Positions 23,187 to 31,628 of a stretch of DNA of 64,000 nucleotides are shown one piece after another. Source of the stretch: Pelotomaculum schinkii. GTDB taxonomy: Bacteria; Bacillota; Desulfotomaculia; Desulfotomaculales; Pelotomaculaceae. Position 1 is the first letter of the stretch. Each line of letters opens with the position of its first letter. A program made the translations under genes and the position numbers. The DNA is taken from assembly GCF_004369205.1 (NCBI RefSeq), contig NZ_QFGA01000001.1:1798001-1862000 (forward strand). Reading direction: 5' to 3'. The notes beneath the pieces were generated by a model. It did no database searches, was not told where the DNA came from, and saw only the letters and a list, made by a program, of their open reading frames with translations.

Positions 23187-26048
23187 TTACTTAATAATTA
23201 CGCTTTCTGCGGACTGCGCTCTCGGGGCGGCATTATTGTCGTAGAGTGTCAGCACAAAGCGGTAGGTCCCGTTTTCGCAGCCGGCGGGGACGGTCAGGGT
23301 GGCGCCGCCGCCGGTTATGCTCACCGGCAGGTCCGTCTGGCCGGCCATATTGACATAAGACGCTCCGTATTTGCGCTGCAGGGTCGACTTTACAGCGCCG
23401 GAACCCAGCGTCTCTATGTTAAAAACGACCGGGACGGCGGCAGCCGATTTGTCAAAGACTCTTGCCGCGGCCCTTGCTCTTATGGCGTATTGGCCGGGCG
23501 CCGCCACCGCCAGGGTGGTCCCGCCGCCTGCCAGCAGATAGCCGTCGCGGGGAGTCGCAGCAGCTGTACAGGCATAGGCCTTCATCCGGAGATCATAGCT
23601 CCCCGGGGCAAACGGAGCCGCACAACCAGACATATCAATGGAAACGTTATTATCGCCAAACGCCGCCGCCGTAAAGACATAAGGCAGGGTTGAGGTAACG
23701 GCGGCTCCATTGATCTTCGCGCCTATAGGAAAGGGCACCGTTACTCCGCCCCGTTCCAACTGTAATTCACAAGCGTAACTCTTCCCGTCGGTCTTATAGT
23801 CATAGCCTTCAACCGGCGTCCTGGAAAGGTTGATATGAACCGAGCCGTTTTCCCCGCTTGCGGTGAGCGAATAGGCGTTGACGCCCGCCACCGTGACAGA
23901 CGGCATAGCGCCCGCAGAAGTACCGGCGGCGGTCAGGAGCTCCACTTTGTAGGCGCCGGAGGCGATGCCAGGCGCTGTTTTTGAAAAATCAAAGATAAAC
24001 AGGTATTCCTTTTCAGTTCCAGCCGGTACCGGTTCTGCAGGCGCATAGTTTTCCGTTGCGCTGCCCATCTTTATAAATTCACCCAGCGCCAGCCTTGTTC
24101 CCAATTCCGCCGCAAGGTTTTTATAATAGTACACACCGTCAACCAGCATAATAATCGAGGTATTGGCCGGCAGCGGGACCACCGTCCCTTCATTTGCCAG
24201 GCCAATGGTTTGGGTTTCCAGGTGATAGGTTTCGTTATAACGCATGCTGAAGGCCGCCGTAAAAACACTGTCCGAAGTGACGGCCGCCGACGTGCCGGTT
24301 CCCAGCAGCGCGGCGGTATAATGCCTGCCTTCTTTTATGTTTGCGTTTACAATTTCCACCGCATCGTGCGGCACAAATATTCCGGGCACCGGGATACCGT
24401 TCTCATCCTCCGACCATACGTCATCGCCCGCAGGGTTGTTACTGTTCAACCGATCGACAACTTCTTCCCAGGACATATCACCGATGGGAACCGCGCCGTC
24501 CTCTTCCGGGACATCGCCGCCTCCTGTTCCAGCCGGAGCGTTGATGTAATAGTTGTTCCAGGCGTCATCGGGATCTAAGGGCGCCTGCGAGGAGCCGACT
24601 ATCCCCCCCACATTGGTGCTGCCTGTCACACTGCCCGTACTTAAATTGTTGTGTATGGTGGATTCATCGCCGGTCCAGTTCCCGGCTCCCGCTATTCCGC
24701 CTATTGAGTCACGTCCGGCTACCGCCCCTTCATTAAAGCAATTGCTCACGGTGTTGCTGCTGTCCGCGTATCCGACCACGCCGCCTATGTAGCCCTCAAT
24801 CCCTGTCACCGCGCCACTGTTGACGCAAACCGTGATCAGGCCGTCTGTGTAGCCCGCCACGCCGCCTATGAAATACCTTCCCGATACGGTTCCGGAAGCG
24901 TAGGAGTTGCTCACTTCGCTGTCCGTGTCGGCATACCCCGCCACGCCGCCTATGTAATTCTCAATCCCCGTCACCGTGCAATCGCTGCTGCACCCCGTTA
25001 CAGTCTCATCCGTCCTGCCGGCCACGCCGCCCACATAATATCTGCCCGATACGGAGCCTGAAGCAGAGGAGTCACTCACTACACTCTGGTCGGCGGCATA
25101 TCCGGCCACGCCTCCCGCGTAATTCTCCTGTGCTTTCACCGTGCCGCCGACGCTGCATCCTGTTATATCTCCTCCCTCTATGCGGCCAACCACGCCTCCG
25201 ACATAATATCTTCCCTGGACAGTTCCTGAAACAGTGCAGTTAGTTATTTCATTATCAGCGCCGGCAGCATATCCGGCTATGCCCCCCGCATAATTCTCCA
25301 ATGCCGTCACTGTACCGTCCACGGTACAGTCCGTTATACTCACATCTGTCCGGCCGGCCACACCGCCAACATAATATCTTCCCTGCACGGTTCCTGAAAC
25401 GGTGCAGTCGGTTATTTCGCTGTTAACCGCGGCATATCCGGCGATACCCCCCGCATAGCTCTCTCCGCCGGTCACCGCGGCATTGACGGCGCACCCGGCA
25501 ATCACTCCGTTGGTGTAGCCGGCCACACCTCCCGTATAATTTCTCCCTTTTACACTTCCCGATATACTTACGTTCCGGATCACGCTTCCGTCGCCGGCAT
25601 AGCCAAACAGCCCCCAGTAGTCGGGCCAGGATTCGTTGACATACAGACCGGTTACTTCGTTGCCGTACCCGTCAAAATAGCCCTGAAAACGCTTGTTCGA
25701 GGTCCCGATACTCTGGAATTTTTTTGGCTTCTTGGACACAAAGGAGCCGTCGGCGTTCATCTCGTTTAAGAGAATATCCTGGGTAAGCCTGATATATTGG
25801 CCGGCATAGGTTGTACCGCTATTGACGCATTGCGAAAAATAGGCAAGCTGCGCGCCGTCGCTGATTAAATAGGGGTCCGCCTCGGTTCCCGTCCCGCCGG
25901 CGAAGCTTGTAGCAACAGTCCCGTCCCATAAAGGGCCGGCGGCCAGGGCGGTCATATTTTTATACACCGGAACAGGCGTCACGGGCGAAAGAAGCCAGAC
26001 GCAGCACAAAAGGACAGCCATTATTTTGTTCTTCAGTTTTTTATTCAT
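23187..26048 (-). CDS. Secreted GLUG-repeat surface protein
   Basis: 953 residues. A signal peptide (KIMAVLLCCVWLLSPVTPV) is followed by an entry region (about 40-140; GTVATSFAGGTGTEADPYLI). About a dozen 30-36-residue GLUG-type repeats occupy 150-480; alternating versions read YAGGIAGYAAVNSEITDCTV and YYVGGVAGRTDVSITDCTV. The C-terminal 450 residues are beta-rich and Ala/Gly-rich, without an LPXTG motif or S-layer homology domain. GLUG repeats form beta-helical solenoids in adhesins and proteases of Gram-positives. It is the last gene of the SipW/TasA-like locus, starting three bases after the previous stop, so it is probably coexpressed as an extracellular matrix or adhesion partner. Confidence 0.85.
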   Translation of the reverse strand: MNKKLKNKIMAVLLCCVWLLSPVTPVPVYKNMTALAAGPLWDGTVATSFAGGTGTEADPYLISDGAQLAYFSQCVNSGTTYAGQYIRLTQDILLNEMNADGSFVSKKPKKFQSIGTSNKRFQGYFDGYGNEVTGLYVNESWPDYWGLFGYAGDGSVIRNVSISGSVKGRNYTGGVAGYTNGVIAGCAVNAAVTGGESYAGGIAGYAAVNSEITDCTVSGTVQGRYYVGGVAGRTDVSITDCTVDGTVTALENYAGGIAGYAAGADNEITNCTVSGTVQGRYYVGGVVGRIEGGDITGCSVGGTVKAQENYAGGVAGYAADQSVVSDSSASGSVSGRYYVGGVAGRTDETVTGCSSDCTVTGIENYIGGVAGYADTDSEVSNSYASGTVSGRYFIGGVAGYTDGLITVCVNSGAVTGIEGYIGGVVGYADSSNTVSNCFNEGAVAGRDSIGGIAGAGNWTGDESTIHNNLSTGSVTGSTNVGGIVGSSQAPLDPDDAWNNYYINAPAGTGGGDVPEEDGAVPIGDMSWEEVVDRLNSNNPAGDDVWSEDENGIPVPGIFVPHDAVEIVNANIKEGRHYTAALLGTGTSAAVTSDSVFTAAFSMRYNETYHLETQTIGLANEGTVVPLPANTSIIMLVDGVYYYKNLAAELGTRLALGEFIKMGSATENYAPAEPVPAGTEKEYLFIFDFSKTAPGIASGAYKVELLTAAGTSAGAMPSVTVAGVNAYSLTASGENGSVHINLSRTPVEGYDYKTDGKSYACELQLERGGVTVPFPIGAKINGAAVTSTLPYVFTAAAFGDNNVSIDMSGCAAPFAPGSYDLRMKAYACTAAATPRDGYLLAGGGTTLAVAAPGQYAIRARAAARVFDKSAAAVPVVFNIETLGSGAVKSTLQRKYGASYVNMAGQTDLPVSITGGGATLTVPAGCENGTYRFVLTLYDNNAAPRAQSAESVIIK

Positions 26049-26050
26049 AG

Positions 26051-26842
26051 TTATACTCCTGTCGCCGTTACACCGGTATAATTGTCCTCCGCGCTGTCCT
26101 TAAAAAAAACCAGTTCATAGAGCGCCGCCGTATTGAGAGAAGTCGTAAGAGTTTTATTTGCCAAATCGATACTTGTGGCGTTGAGCACGATGGGGTTGGT
26201 CATGTCGGGAGCGGCGCCGTCCTGCCAGGTAATGGTTACCGCCCGGGCCTGCTGCGCGCTTTGGGCCAGTGTAATTTTCAGGGCGGCCACAGGCGAGCCT
26301 GTGTTTTCCGCCACAGTATAGGAAACCGCAGGGGAGATGATAAACCTGCCTCGCAGCGTTTTGGCATAGGGATAAGACGAGGCTGCGGTCACCAGCACTT
26401 CCAGGGGCGCGCCCGTGTTGGCCGGCGCAGGCACAGTCAGGCTGACTGCCTGGCTCTGTCCCACCGCACCGGCCGGGTCAATTGCGCCGTTAACACTGCT
26501 GCCCGACGGCGCCGCCGCGGCGATATATGTGATCTGTCGATCCGAAACATTGAGCTGATTTTCATAATTCCTGAGCTCAAAGCTGATCGTCGCCGCCGTA
26601 TGCCAGTCGTGCGTGATATGATACACCGGTACGTCCGCCGCGTCTGTCAAAAGGTCGCTGGTGAAATAAAAGTCGCCCTCGGTGGTGGCGATATATGTTT
26701 TCATAACGGCCGAGTAAATATAGCTCGCCCACGAAATCGTGTAAAAGGAACCGATCAACAAAGCCGCGGCGATGGCAACAACCGTTAATTTCAGCTTTTT
26801 TGCCCGGTAAACCTTTGCCGGATCAAATCGCTTGCTGCGCAT
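26051..26842 (-). CDS. Membrane-anchored exported protein of the SipW locus, unknown fold
   Basis: 263 residues with a basic N-terminus (RSKRFDPAKVYRAKKLKL), one hydrophobic helix (TVVAIAAALLIGSFYTISWA) and a beta-rich exported remainder with repeated AxxYxY / TVPAPANTG-like segments. No family recognised. It starts 16 bp after the upstream gene and ends three bases before the GLUG gene, so it is embedded in the operon. The type-II membrane topology suggests a tether or assembly factor for the exported fibre-like proteins, which is inference. Confidence 0.7.
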   Translation of the reverse strand: MRSKRFDPAKVYRAKKLKLTVVAIAAALLIGSFYTISWASYIYSAVMKTYIATTEGDFYFTSDLLTDAADVPVYHITHDWHTAATISFELRNYENQLNVSDRQITYIAAAAPSGSSVNGAIDPAGAVGQSQAVSLTVPAPANTGAPLEVLVTAASSYPYAKTLRGRFIISPAVSYTVAENTGSPVAALKITLAQSAQQARAVTITWQDGAAPDMTNPIVLNATSIDLANKTLTTSLNTAALYELVFFKDSAEDNYTGVTATGV

Positions 26843-26858
26843 GATTTATCCACCTTTT

Positions 26859-27437
26859 TTATGCCTGCACGGCTGTAAGCTTCAGTACGATATAATCTAT
26901 CTCGTTTCTGTACCGGTAATGATTGCTCCCGCCCGGCCAGGAGACCGTCAGTACATAAGCCTTTGTTTCTTCCACGTTGGCCGTGAACGACTGGCTCTCA
27001 CTGACATAACGGTTGCCGAGACGGTTGAAGGCAACGGCGGCTCCCCCCTCTTTTTGCAGCGTGTAGTTTAAAGGAAGGTTGCCGGTGGTTTTCAGTTCCA
27101 GGGTAACGTCCTGGTTATAGCCGCTGACCGTTCCGGAGCTGTTCTTGTTGCTTATCCATATCGCAATAGTTTTTGTATCTCCGGGCGCCATGTCGTTGAA
27201 ATAAAACGTGGCGGCTTCATAATCGATGGCCCATGTTGAAAACTCAATATCCGGCGTCGTCGAACCCGAACCCGGATCACTGCTGTTTTCAGCGCCTGTA
27301 TTGTTTATCACCGAGCTGAAGCGTGAAAATGAAACACCTGTAACCACAAGCGACACGATAAACAGGTATATAAAACAGTAATACAACTGCTTTAACCTTA
27401 TATTCAGCTTCAGTCTCTTTTCCCGCTTTGCTCTCAT
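26859..27437 (-). CDS. TasA/camelysin-like exported protein
   Basis: 192 residues. A basic start (MRAKREKRLKLNIRLKQL), one hydrophobic helix and VSFSRFSSVINNTG after it place the mature protein outside. The mature part contains IEFSTWAIDYEAATFYFNDM, APGDTKTIAIWISN and a C-terminal beta strand (NEIDYIVLKLTAVQA) that echoes the C-termini of its neighbours (YSLMIKVTAQAG and YKLTITVKATQINP). ATG at 27437 is preferred; a TTG at 27455 is less likely. The shared ending and position in an operon with two SipW-type peptidases indicate a TasA/camelysin-type jelly-roll subunit. Confidence in the fold is moderate. Confidence 0.65.
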   Translation of the reverse strand: MRAKREKRLKLNIRLKQLYYCFIYLFIVSLVVTGVSFSRFSSVINNTGAENSSDPGSGSTTPDIEFSTWAIDYEAATFYFNDMAPGDTKTIAIWISNKNSSGTVSGYNQDVTLELKTTGNLPLNYTLQKEGGAAVAFNRLGNRYVSESQSFTANVEETKAYVLTVSWPGGSNHYRYRNEIDYIVLKLTAVQA

Positions 27438-27484
27438 TTCCGGCGCGCCTTTCAATTATCTAATTATCTATCATGGGTGGTTTG

Positions 27485-28546
27485 TTATTGAGGCGCTACT
27501 TGCTCCCCGCTGACGCGGAACAGCACCTTAACCGATTCCCTGGCCTGCAGGGCGTTGACGGCAAAAGTATCGTAATCGTCATAGGCTGCCAAAAGCGAGG
27601 TCTGGCAGGCGGTCAAAGCCTCGTTGGCAGCCAGAATCAGCCCATGGTATTGCGCAAAGTGCTCGGCATCCGACAGGGTGCAGGGCGTATCCGCAGCAAT
27701 ATCATGCGGGGGCCAGGTCCCGTCGGCGTTCGGGCTTCCGTGGACCGCCAAATAGTCTTCGACCGCGTTTGCCGCGGCATTGTACCGGTCCAGCAGGCCT
27801 CCCGGGCCGTAATATTCATCATATGCATCCTGATAGTAGGGCAGATATCTGCCGGCAATCTCCGTGGAAGGATCCGCCGGCACCACATGGGGCGCCGTCA
27901 CTGCGGCAATATTTGTATCATTGATATAATAGGACGTGTTCCACTGCCAGTAAACAGTGATTGTAACCTCGTCGTTGCTGCCCGCGGAAAAGTTGGGCGT
28001 TCCCGAAAAAATACTGAAATATCCGTCCTCATCGGCAGTGACGTCCTTTGGCCTGAACCAACCCGTGCCATAATATGGAGACGAGCCGGTATATGGAGAA
28101 AACACAGTGGGCACAGTGTCGGTCGCGCCGTCGCTTATTTCAGCCGTAATTTTGAAAATAAAGGGCGCGAAGACATCCTGGCCTGCTTCGGTGGCGATAG
28201 TAGCTTTGGTCTCCGCGGTAGTCAGCTGCATCAAGTCGGCCGCGTTCATTTTCACATCATAAGTCATGGCGACATCGGAGCCGCCGCCTCTGAAGGTAAA
28301 AGATTTTTCACCGAAATCCATCGGTTTAATACTTTGTCCATTAAATAAATCAAAGGTAAACCCCTTGTTGTAGAACTCGCCGTCAATATCATCTTCGCCT
28401 CTTGCTCCGAGATTCCATTTGGCAATCAGCGCCGCATCGCCGCCGGAATACACATCGGTATATCTTGCCATGGTCGATGATACTATATTTGAAGACGTAA
28501 TTACTACAGCCACCAAAAGCGCCATCAGTATTTTACTGATCTTCAT
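27485..28546 (-). CDS. SipW-dependent exported protein, TasA/camelysin-like (large form)
   Basis: 353 residues. The signal peptide ends STMARYTDVYSGGDAALIAK, matching the SipW-type junction of TasA-class proteins, and the following WNL is shared with the 234-residue paralogue upstream (KYTSEYDGEDMALIANWTL). The mature protein has a beta-rich N-terminal domain and an insertion (about 245-330) rich in Tyr, Ala and Asp that is predicted helical. It ends VKVLFRVSGEQ. It starts 11 bp after the second signal peptidase gene, its likely processing enzyme. TasA relatives polymerise into extracellular fibres of biofilms; that role here is inference. Confidence 0.78.
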   Translation of the reverse strand: MKISKILMALLVAVVITSSNIVSSTMARYTDVYSGGDAALIAKWNLGARGEDDIDGEFYNKGFTFDLFNGQSIKPMDFGEKSFTFRGGGSDVAMTYDVKMNAADLMQLTTAETKATIATEAGQDVFAPFIFKITAEISDGATDTVPTVFSPYTGSSPYYGTGWFRPKDVTADEDGYFSIFSGTPNFSAGSNDEVTITVYWQWNTSYYINDTNIAAVTAPHVVPADPSTEIAGRYLPYYQDAYDEYYGPGGLLDRYNAAANAVEDYLAVHGSPNADGTWPPHDIAADTPCTLSDAEHFAQYHGLILAANEALTACQTSLLAAYDDYDTFAVNALQARESVKVLFRVSGEQVAPQ

Positions 28547-28557
28547 ATATCATCACC

Positions 28558-29085
28558 TCATTTTTGTTGCATTCTTACCCGGGCTTTTCGATACAAGTCC
28601 CCGCCATAAACGCCAAGGACCAAAAGCAAAACCAGCGCCGCCATGCCTGCCGGTTTTTTGGAGACGACAACGGCCAGGCCGATTTTGGGGATCCGCAAGA
28701 CCATTTTACCCGCAAACTTATCTGCTGTTAAAAATTCATCGGCGGCATTGTTGTTATCGCCTTTCAAGGTAAACACGCCGTTTTCCTCGCTGACAATGCG
28801 GTGGGTAAAAGCGTTTGTCCCGTGTAAATAGGTGACGACATCGCCGACCTTGTATTGATCGGCAGCCTGCTCGCGGATAACTATGACATCGCCGGGATAT
28901 ATGGCTGGCTCCATGGAGCCGGATAAAACAACAAGTTGCGAAAAGCCAAAAATCTTCGGCGCCGGAGCATGGGTTACGGCTTTATTGACACCCAGGCAGA
29001 GGTTTATCAGGATCAGCAGCGCCAATAACCCGAGCGGCAGATACTTTACACAGTTAACCAACATCTCTTTGTGCTTTGGTCTCAA
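28558..29085 (-). CDS. sipW: Signal peptidase I, SipW (ER-type, S26B)
   Basis: 175 residues with N- and C-terminal membrane helices. The catalytic serine lies in VVLSGSMEPAIYPGDVIVI, and the second catalytic position is histidine in GTNAFTHRIVSEENGV where classical bacterial enzymes have lysine. KGDNNNAAD is the box D/E region. This Ser-His arrangement marks SipW and eukaryotic/archaeal-type peptidases, which in Bacillus process TasA and TapA. It lies directly between two of the exported proteins of the operon, 17 bp after one and 11 bp before the other. Confidence 0.92.
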   Translation of the reverse strand: MRPKHKEMLVNCVKYLPLGLLALLILINLCLGVNKAVTHAPAPKIFGFSQLVVLSGSMEPAIYPGDVIVIREQAADQYKVGDVVTYLHGTNAFTHRIVSEENGVFTLKGDNNNAADEFLTADKFAGKMVLRIPKIGLAVVVSKKPAGMAALVLLLVLGVYGGDLYRKARVRMQQK

Positions 29086-29102
29086 TAAGTTTAGGCCTCC
29101 TG

Positions 29103-30347
29103 TTACCCGGCTTGCGCTGTGACTTTGATCATAAGGCTGTAAGAATAGGCCGGATTGCCGCCATAGGCGGCATAATCGTTATCATTAGGGCCATCCGGCC
29201 AATTCCATTCCAGCGTGTATTTCACATTCCTGCCGCCCGCCACGGCCGTGTCCTGATAAAGCTCTTCCGGCGCACACCATGCCGTCTCATTTCCGGCGAC
29301 GTATACGTCGCCTGCTTTCAGGCGAAAGCGCATGGGGATTTTGTGCGCCGCGGGAAGCGTGTCGGCCGCTGTAAAGGTTAGATCATAAAAGGTTGCGTAC
29401 CTGTTGCCCGTGTTATCCACCGTGAACTTATAGCTGCCGCTCATGCCGGGGGCTATGCGCTTGTTGGCGCCGAATATATTGACGCTTACCGCGCCGGCCG
29501 TACCGTATGAGGCGGTCGTAGCCGTGTCCAAAACGTCAAAATCGAAAGGTGAAGGCGTCGATCCGCCACCACCGCCATCTCCACCACTGCCACCGCCGCC
29601 GGCAGGAACAGGGGTGTCCGGTTGCACAGGCGGGTTGACAGGATTGTAAGGATTGACTTGATTGACTGGATTCTCAAGATCGGCTGGGTTGGCCGGGTTG
29701 ATTGACTGCGGCGTTCCCGCGGGAGCAGCTCCCAGCTCGATCCGGTCAATACCTGTGACCTTTCCGTCCTCCCCCTTTTTAAGATAAATGGTGATCTCCA
29801 GCACCTTGACATGCACCGCCACTTGAAAGACAATGGTACCGTCGGGGAGACGGACGAGTTCCGCGTCCTCGGTCCCGGCCGTCCTTTCAATATCGACCTT
29901 GCAGCTTGCAAGCACGTTGCCGGCTTCGTCAAGGACGCTGATGGTATGGGAACCCTCGTCGACGTCAATAAAGATGAAGTAGCCCTGGCTGTCTGTCCTG
30001 GTATAGCGCGGGTCGCTGCGGAACTCAATGAGCCCGTAGGCAAAGGGTGTCCCGTCGGTGTAGACGACCCGGCCCATTAAATCAATGCGCTGCTCAACAG
30101 GGACCGTAACCTCCTCCTGCGGGGAAAAAAAGTGATACAGCCTGCCGATAAACCCCAGGACGGGGCGTTTCACCTGCACATCGGGCAGGTTTGATCTCAA
30201 AACAAAAACATGCCCGCCCGTGCTGATGTCACGGATGATCCCGTAGGTCGGCACGGCGGCGTACACCACGATGATGGTGATGATGACCGCCAGGATGAAG
30301 TTTTTGCGCCTTCGCTCCGCATTCTCGCTATTCATCGCCTGATCCAC
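29103..30347 (-). CDS. Membrane-anchored modular protein: carnitine/CarboxypepD-like domain, NP repeats, TasA-like C-terminus
   Basis: 414 residues. A basic N-terminus and one membrane helix (FILAVIITIIVVYAAVPTYG) are followed by a carboxypeptidase-regulatory-like beta sandwich (about 85-150; GRVVYTDGTPFAYGLIEFRS, TDSQGYFIFIDV). A Pro/Asn repeat stretch (about 215-250; NPANPADLENPVNQVNPYNP) and a Gly/Ser linker come next, then a C-terminal domain (about 275-414) ending YSLMIKVTAQAG like the TasA-type neighbours. GTG at 30347 has GGGGTGAT upstream. The tether-plus-subunit architecture suggests an anchor or minor fibre component analogous to TapA (inference). Confidence 0.75.
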   Translation of the reverse strand: MDQAMNSENAERRRKNFILAVIITIIVVYAAVPTYGIIRDISTGGHVFVLRSNLPDVQVKRPVLGFIGRLYHFFSPQEEVTVPVEQRIDLMGRVVYTDGTPFAYGLIEFRSDPRYTRTDSQGYFIFIDVDEGSHTISVLDEAGNVLASCKVDIERTAGTEDAELVRLPDGTIVFQVAVHVKVLEITIYLKKGEDGKVTGIDRIELGAAPAGTPQSINPANPADLENPVNQVNPYNPVNPPVQPDTPVPAGGGGSGGDGGGGGSTPSPFDFDVLDTATTASYGTAGAVSVNIFGANKRIAPGMSGSYKFTVDNTGNRYATFYDLTFTAADTLPAAHKIPMRFRLKAGDVYVAGNETAWCAPEELYQDTAVAGGRNVKYTLEWNWPDGPNDNDYAAYGGNPAYSYSLMIKVTAQAG

Positions 30348-30415
30348 GATATCACCCCGGTTTCCGGTGCAGAGTTAAGGCTGGCAGAATTAATCTTATA
30401 TGACTCCCTTCCGGA

Positions 30416-30512
30416 AGAAATGCAGGTGCGGATTCATTCGCACTCTTTTAGCGCAGATCCATACAAGTCCGGCGCTGCCGCGCCGTGTGCGATTGAAATC
30501 GCACCTACATGG
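30416..30512. repeat. Pair of GTGCGA repeats in the SipW locus
   Basis: GCAGGTGCGGATTCATTCGC (30421) and TGTGCGATTGAAATCGCACC (30485) flank a GGCGCTGCCGCGCC-type palindrome. This is the same composite as at 15.1 kb. It splits the operon between the first TasA-like gene and the modular protein gene. Confidence 0.65.
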
Positions 30513-30557
30513 CCGGTTCCTGTTGCAGAGTTAGGCTGCAGCGCTATGCTCATATAA

Positions 30558-30621
30558 CTCTCTTGCGGAAGACGCAAATGCGCGCGCTTTGCGTCTTCCG
30601 CAAGAGAGCCGAAGGCTCTCC
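30558..30621. repeat. Long perfect inverted repeat plus second hairpin
   Basis: Two 21-bp perfect arms, beginning CTCTCTTGCGGAAGACGC and ending the mirror image, flank a nine-base loop TGCGCGCGC (30558-30608). A second hairpin GAGAGCCGAAGGCTCTC overlaps its right edge (30605-30621). It lies 24 bp after the TasA-like stop codon. No T tract follows on the minus strand (AGAGAGTTATATG), so it may be an mRNA-stabilising structure or recombination scar rather than a terminator. Confidence 0.75.
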
Positions 30622-30644
30622 TTATAGGTGGATAGGTGTATCTA

Positions 30645-31349
30645 CTAAAGATTAGGATTAATTTGTGTTGCTTTCACGGTAATAGTTAGTTTGTATTCTG
30701 TACGGTCATCTATGGCAGAATTAGTGCCCAGAGTGGTGTCATTTACATCTGTAGAATCAGTATATACAGTCGTGGAGGCTTCATACGGCCATCTCCAATA
30801 CACTGTCGCTTTCGCCTTGCCATTTGTTTGGGGTACATTACTCATCGGGCTAAAACCTTCTCCTGCTGAAGCTGCATTTTTAAGTCTGTCTTTAAGATCA
30901 TATAGATTGCACCAGTCATCATTCCCTGTTAGAGAATACTCAATAGGAGGAACATCTGCAATTGTTATCTCATTATCAGTAACTGAAACGTCATTAACCG
31001 CAAAATCGAAAGTCATCTCAGCTGCGACATCACCTGTGTTTGCAATGTTGAGAACAAAATCGCCATCAACGCCGGGTGCGATGATAGGGTGTCCATCTTC
31101 CCTCAGCATATGATTCTTTGTGTGGGAAAATAAATCAAGGTCAGCGTCACCGAGGTCGTATGTTATTGTATTTTCTCCTGCTCCTCTGATCACAGTGGGT
31201 GTCAGTGTCCAGTTGGCAATCAGAGCCATATCCTCCCCATCATACTCACTGGTATACTTGGCGAAGGTGCCGCCCATCATTGCTGTGGAAATCATGCAGA
31301 GCACCAGCAGCAGTACGGCGGCTCTGACGGTTTTGCCCGGGTTTTTCAT
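30645..31349 (-). CDS. TasA/camelysin-like major exported subunit (SipW-type signal)
   Basis: 234 residues. The signal region (AAVLLLVLCMISTAMMGG) leads to TFAKYTSEYDGEDMALIANW; the junction FA-KYTS has the SipW-type motif. The mature chain is beta-rich (DFVLNIANTGDVAAEMTFDF, KAKATVYWRWPYEAST) and ends with the strand YKLTITVKATQINPNL common to the family. Start ATG at 31349; the longer frame to 31427 has no ribosome binding site. A cyclic-di-GMP-I riboswitch with its own terminator lies immediately upstream (31499-31605), giving the gene independent control and marking it as the likely main fibre subunit. TasA homology is by signal and architecture, not by alignment. Confidence 0.75.
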   Translation of the reverse strand: MKNPGKTVRAAVLLLVLCMISTAMMGGTFAKYTSEYDGEDMALIANWTLTPTVIRGAGENTITYDLGDADLDLFSHTKNHMLREDGHPIIAPGVDGDFVLNIANTGDVAAEMTFDFAVNDVSVTDNEITIADVPPIEYSLTGNDDWCNLYDLKDRLKNAASAGEGFSPMSNVPQTNGKAKATVYWRWPYEASTTVYTDSTDVNDTTLGTNSAIDDRTEYKLTITVKATQINPNL

Positions 31350-31498
31350 TGGTTTATCATTCCTTCCCTCATTTATTTTTTTAGGCCGTTTCTTTGGATA
31401 AATTCCTTCCGTGCTAGATGAGTGCATTTTGCCGCTTTGACCTTGGCGCCGCTCATCACTCCTCTCAATTCATCAATTAATTAAATTTTTAGTGTATT

Positions 31499-31605
31499 TA
31501 AAAAAACGGCCGGGTTGCTACATTTCAGCAACCCGGCCGCCATAGCTGATTTGCTTTAGGCCCGTCGGTTTTGCGCCCCCGCCTTTCGGCGGGTTAGCCC
31601 TTAAA
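31499..31605 (-). promoter_or_regulatory. Cyclic-di-GMP-I (GEMM) riboswitch with terminator, copy 1
   Basis: The minus strand reads AGGGCTAACCC, then the GAAA-capped stem CCGCCGAAAGGCGG, the invariant GGGGCGCAAA, then GGGCCTAAAGC, and CGGCCGGGTTGCTG, i.e. all conserved GEMM-I blocks in order. The last block is also the 5' arm of a terminator (CGGCCGGGTTGCT pairs with AGCAACCCGGCCG, then seven T). Aptamer and terminator therefore share a strand and compete. It controls the TasA-like gene 150 bp downstream. The direction of the response is not decided by sequence. Confidence 0.9.
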
Positions 31606-31628
31606 AATAAATAGGGGTTAACATTTTA

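Noticed and set aside
24550-25560. Regularly spaced repeats that might be a CRISPR array
   Set aside because: The repeats are imperfect, about 100-200 bp apart and translate in one frame to GLUG repeats; they are coding, not spacers.
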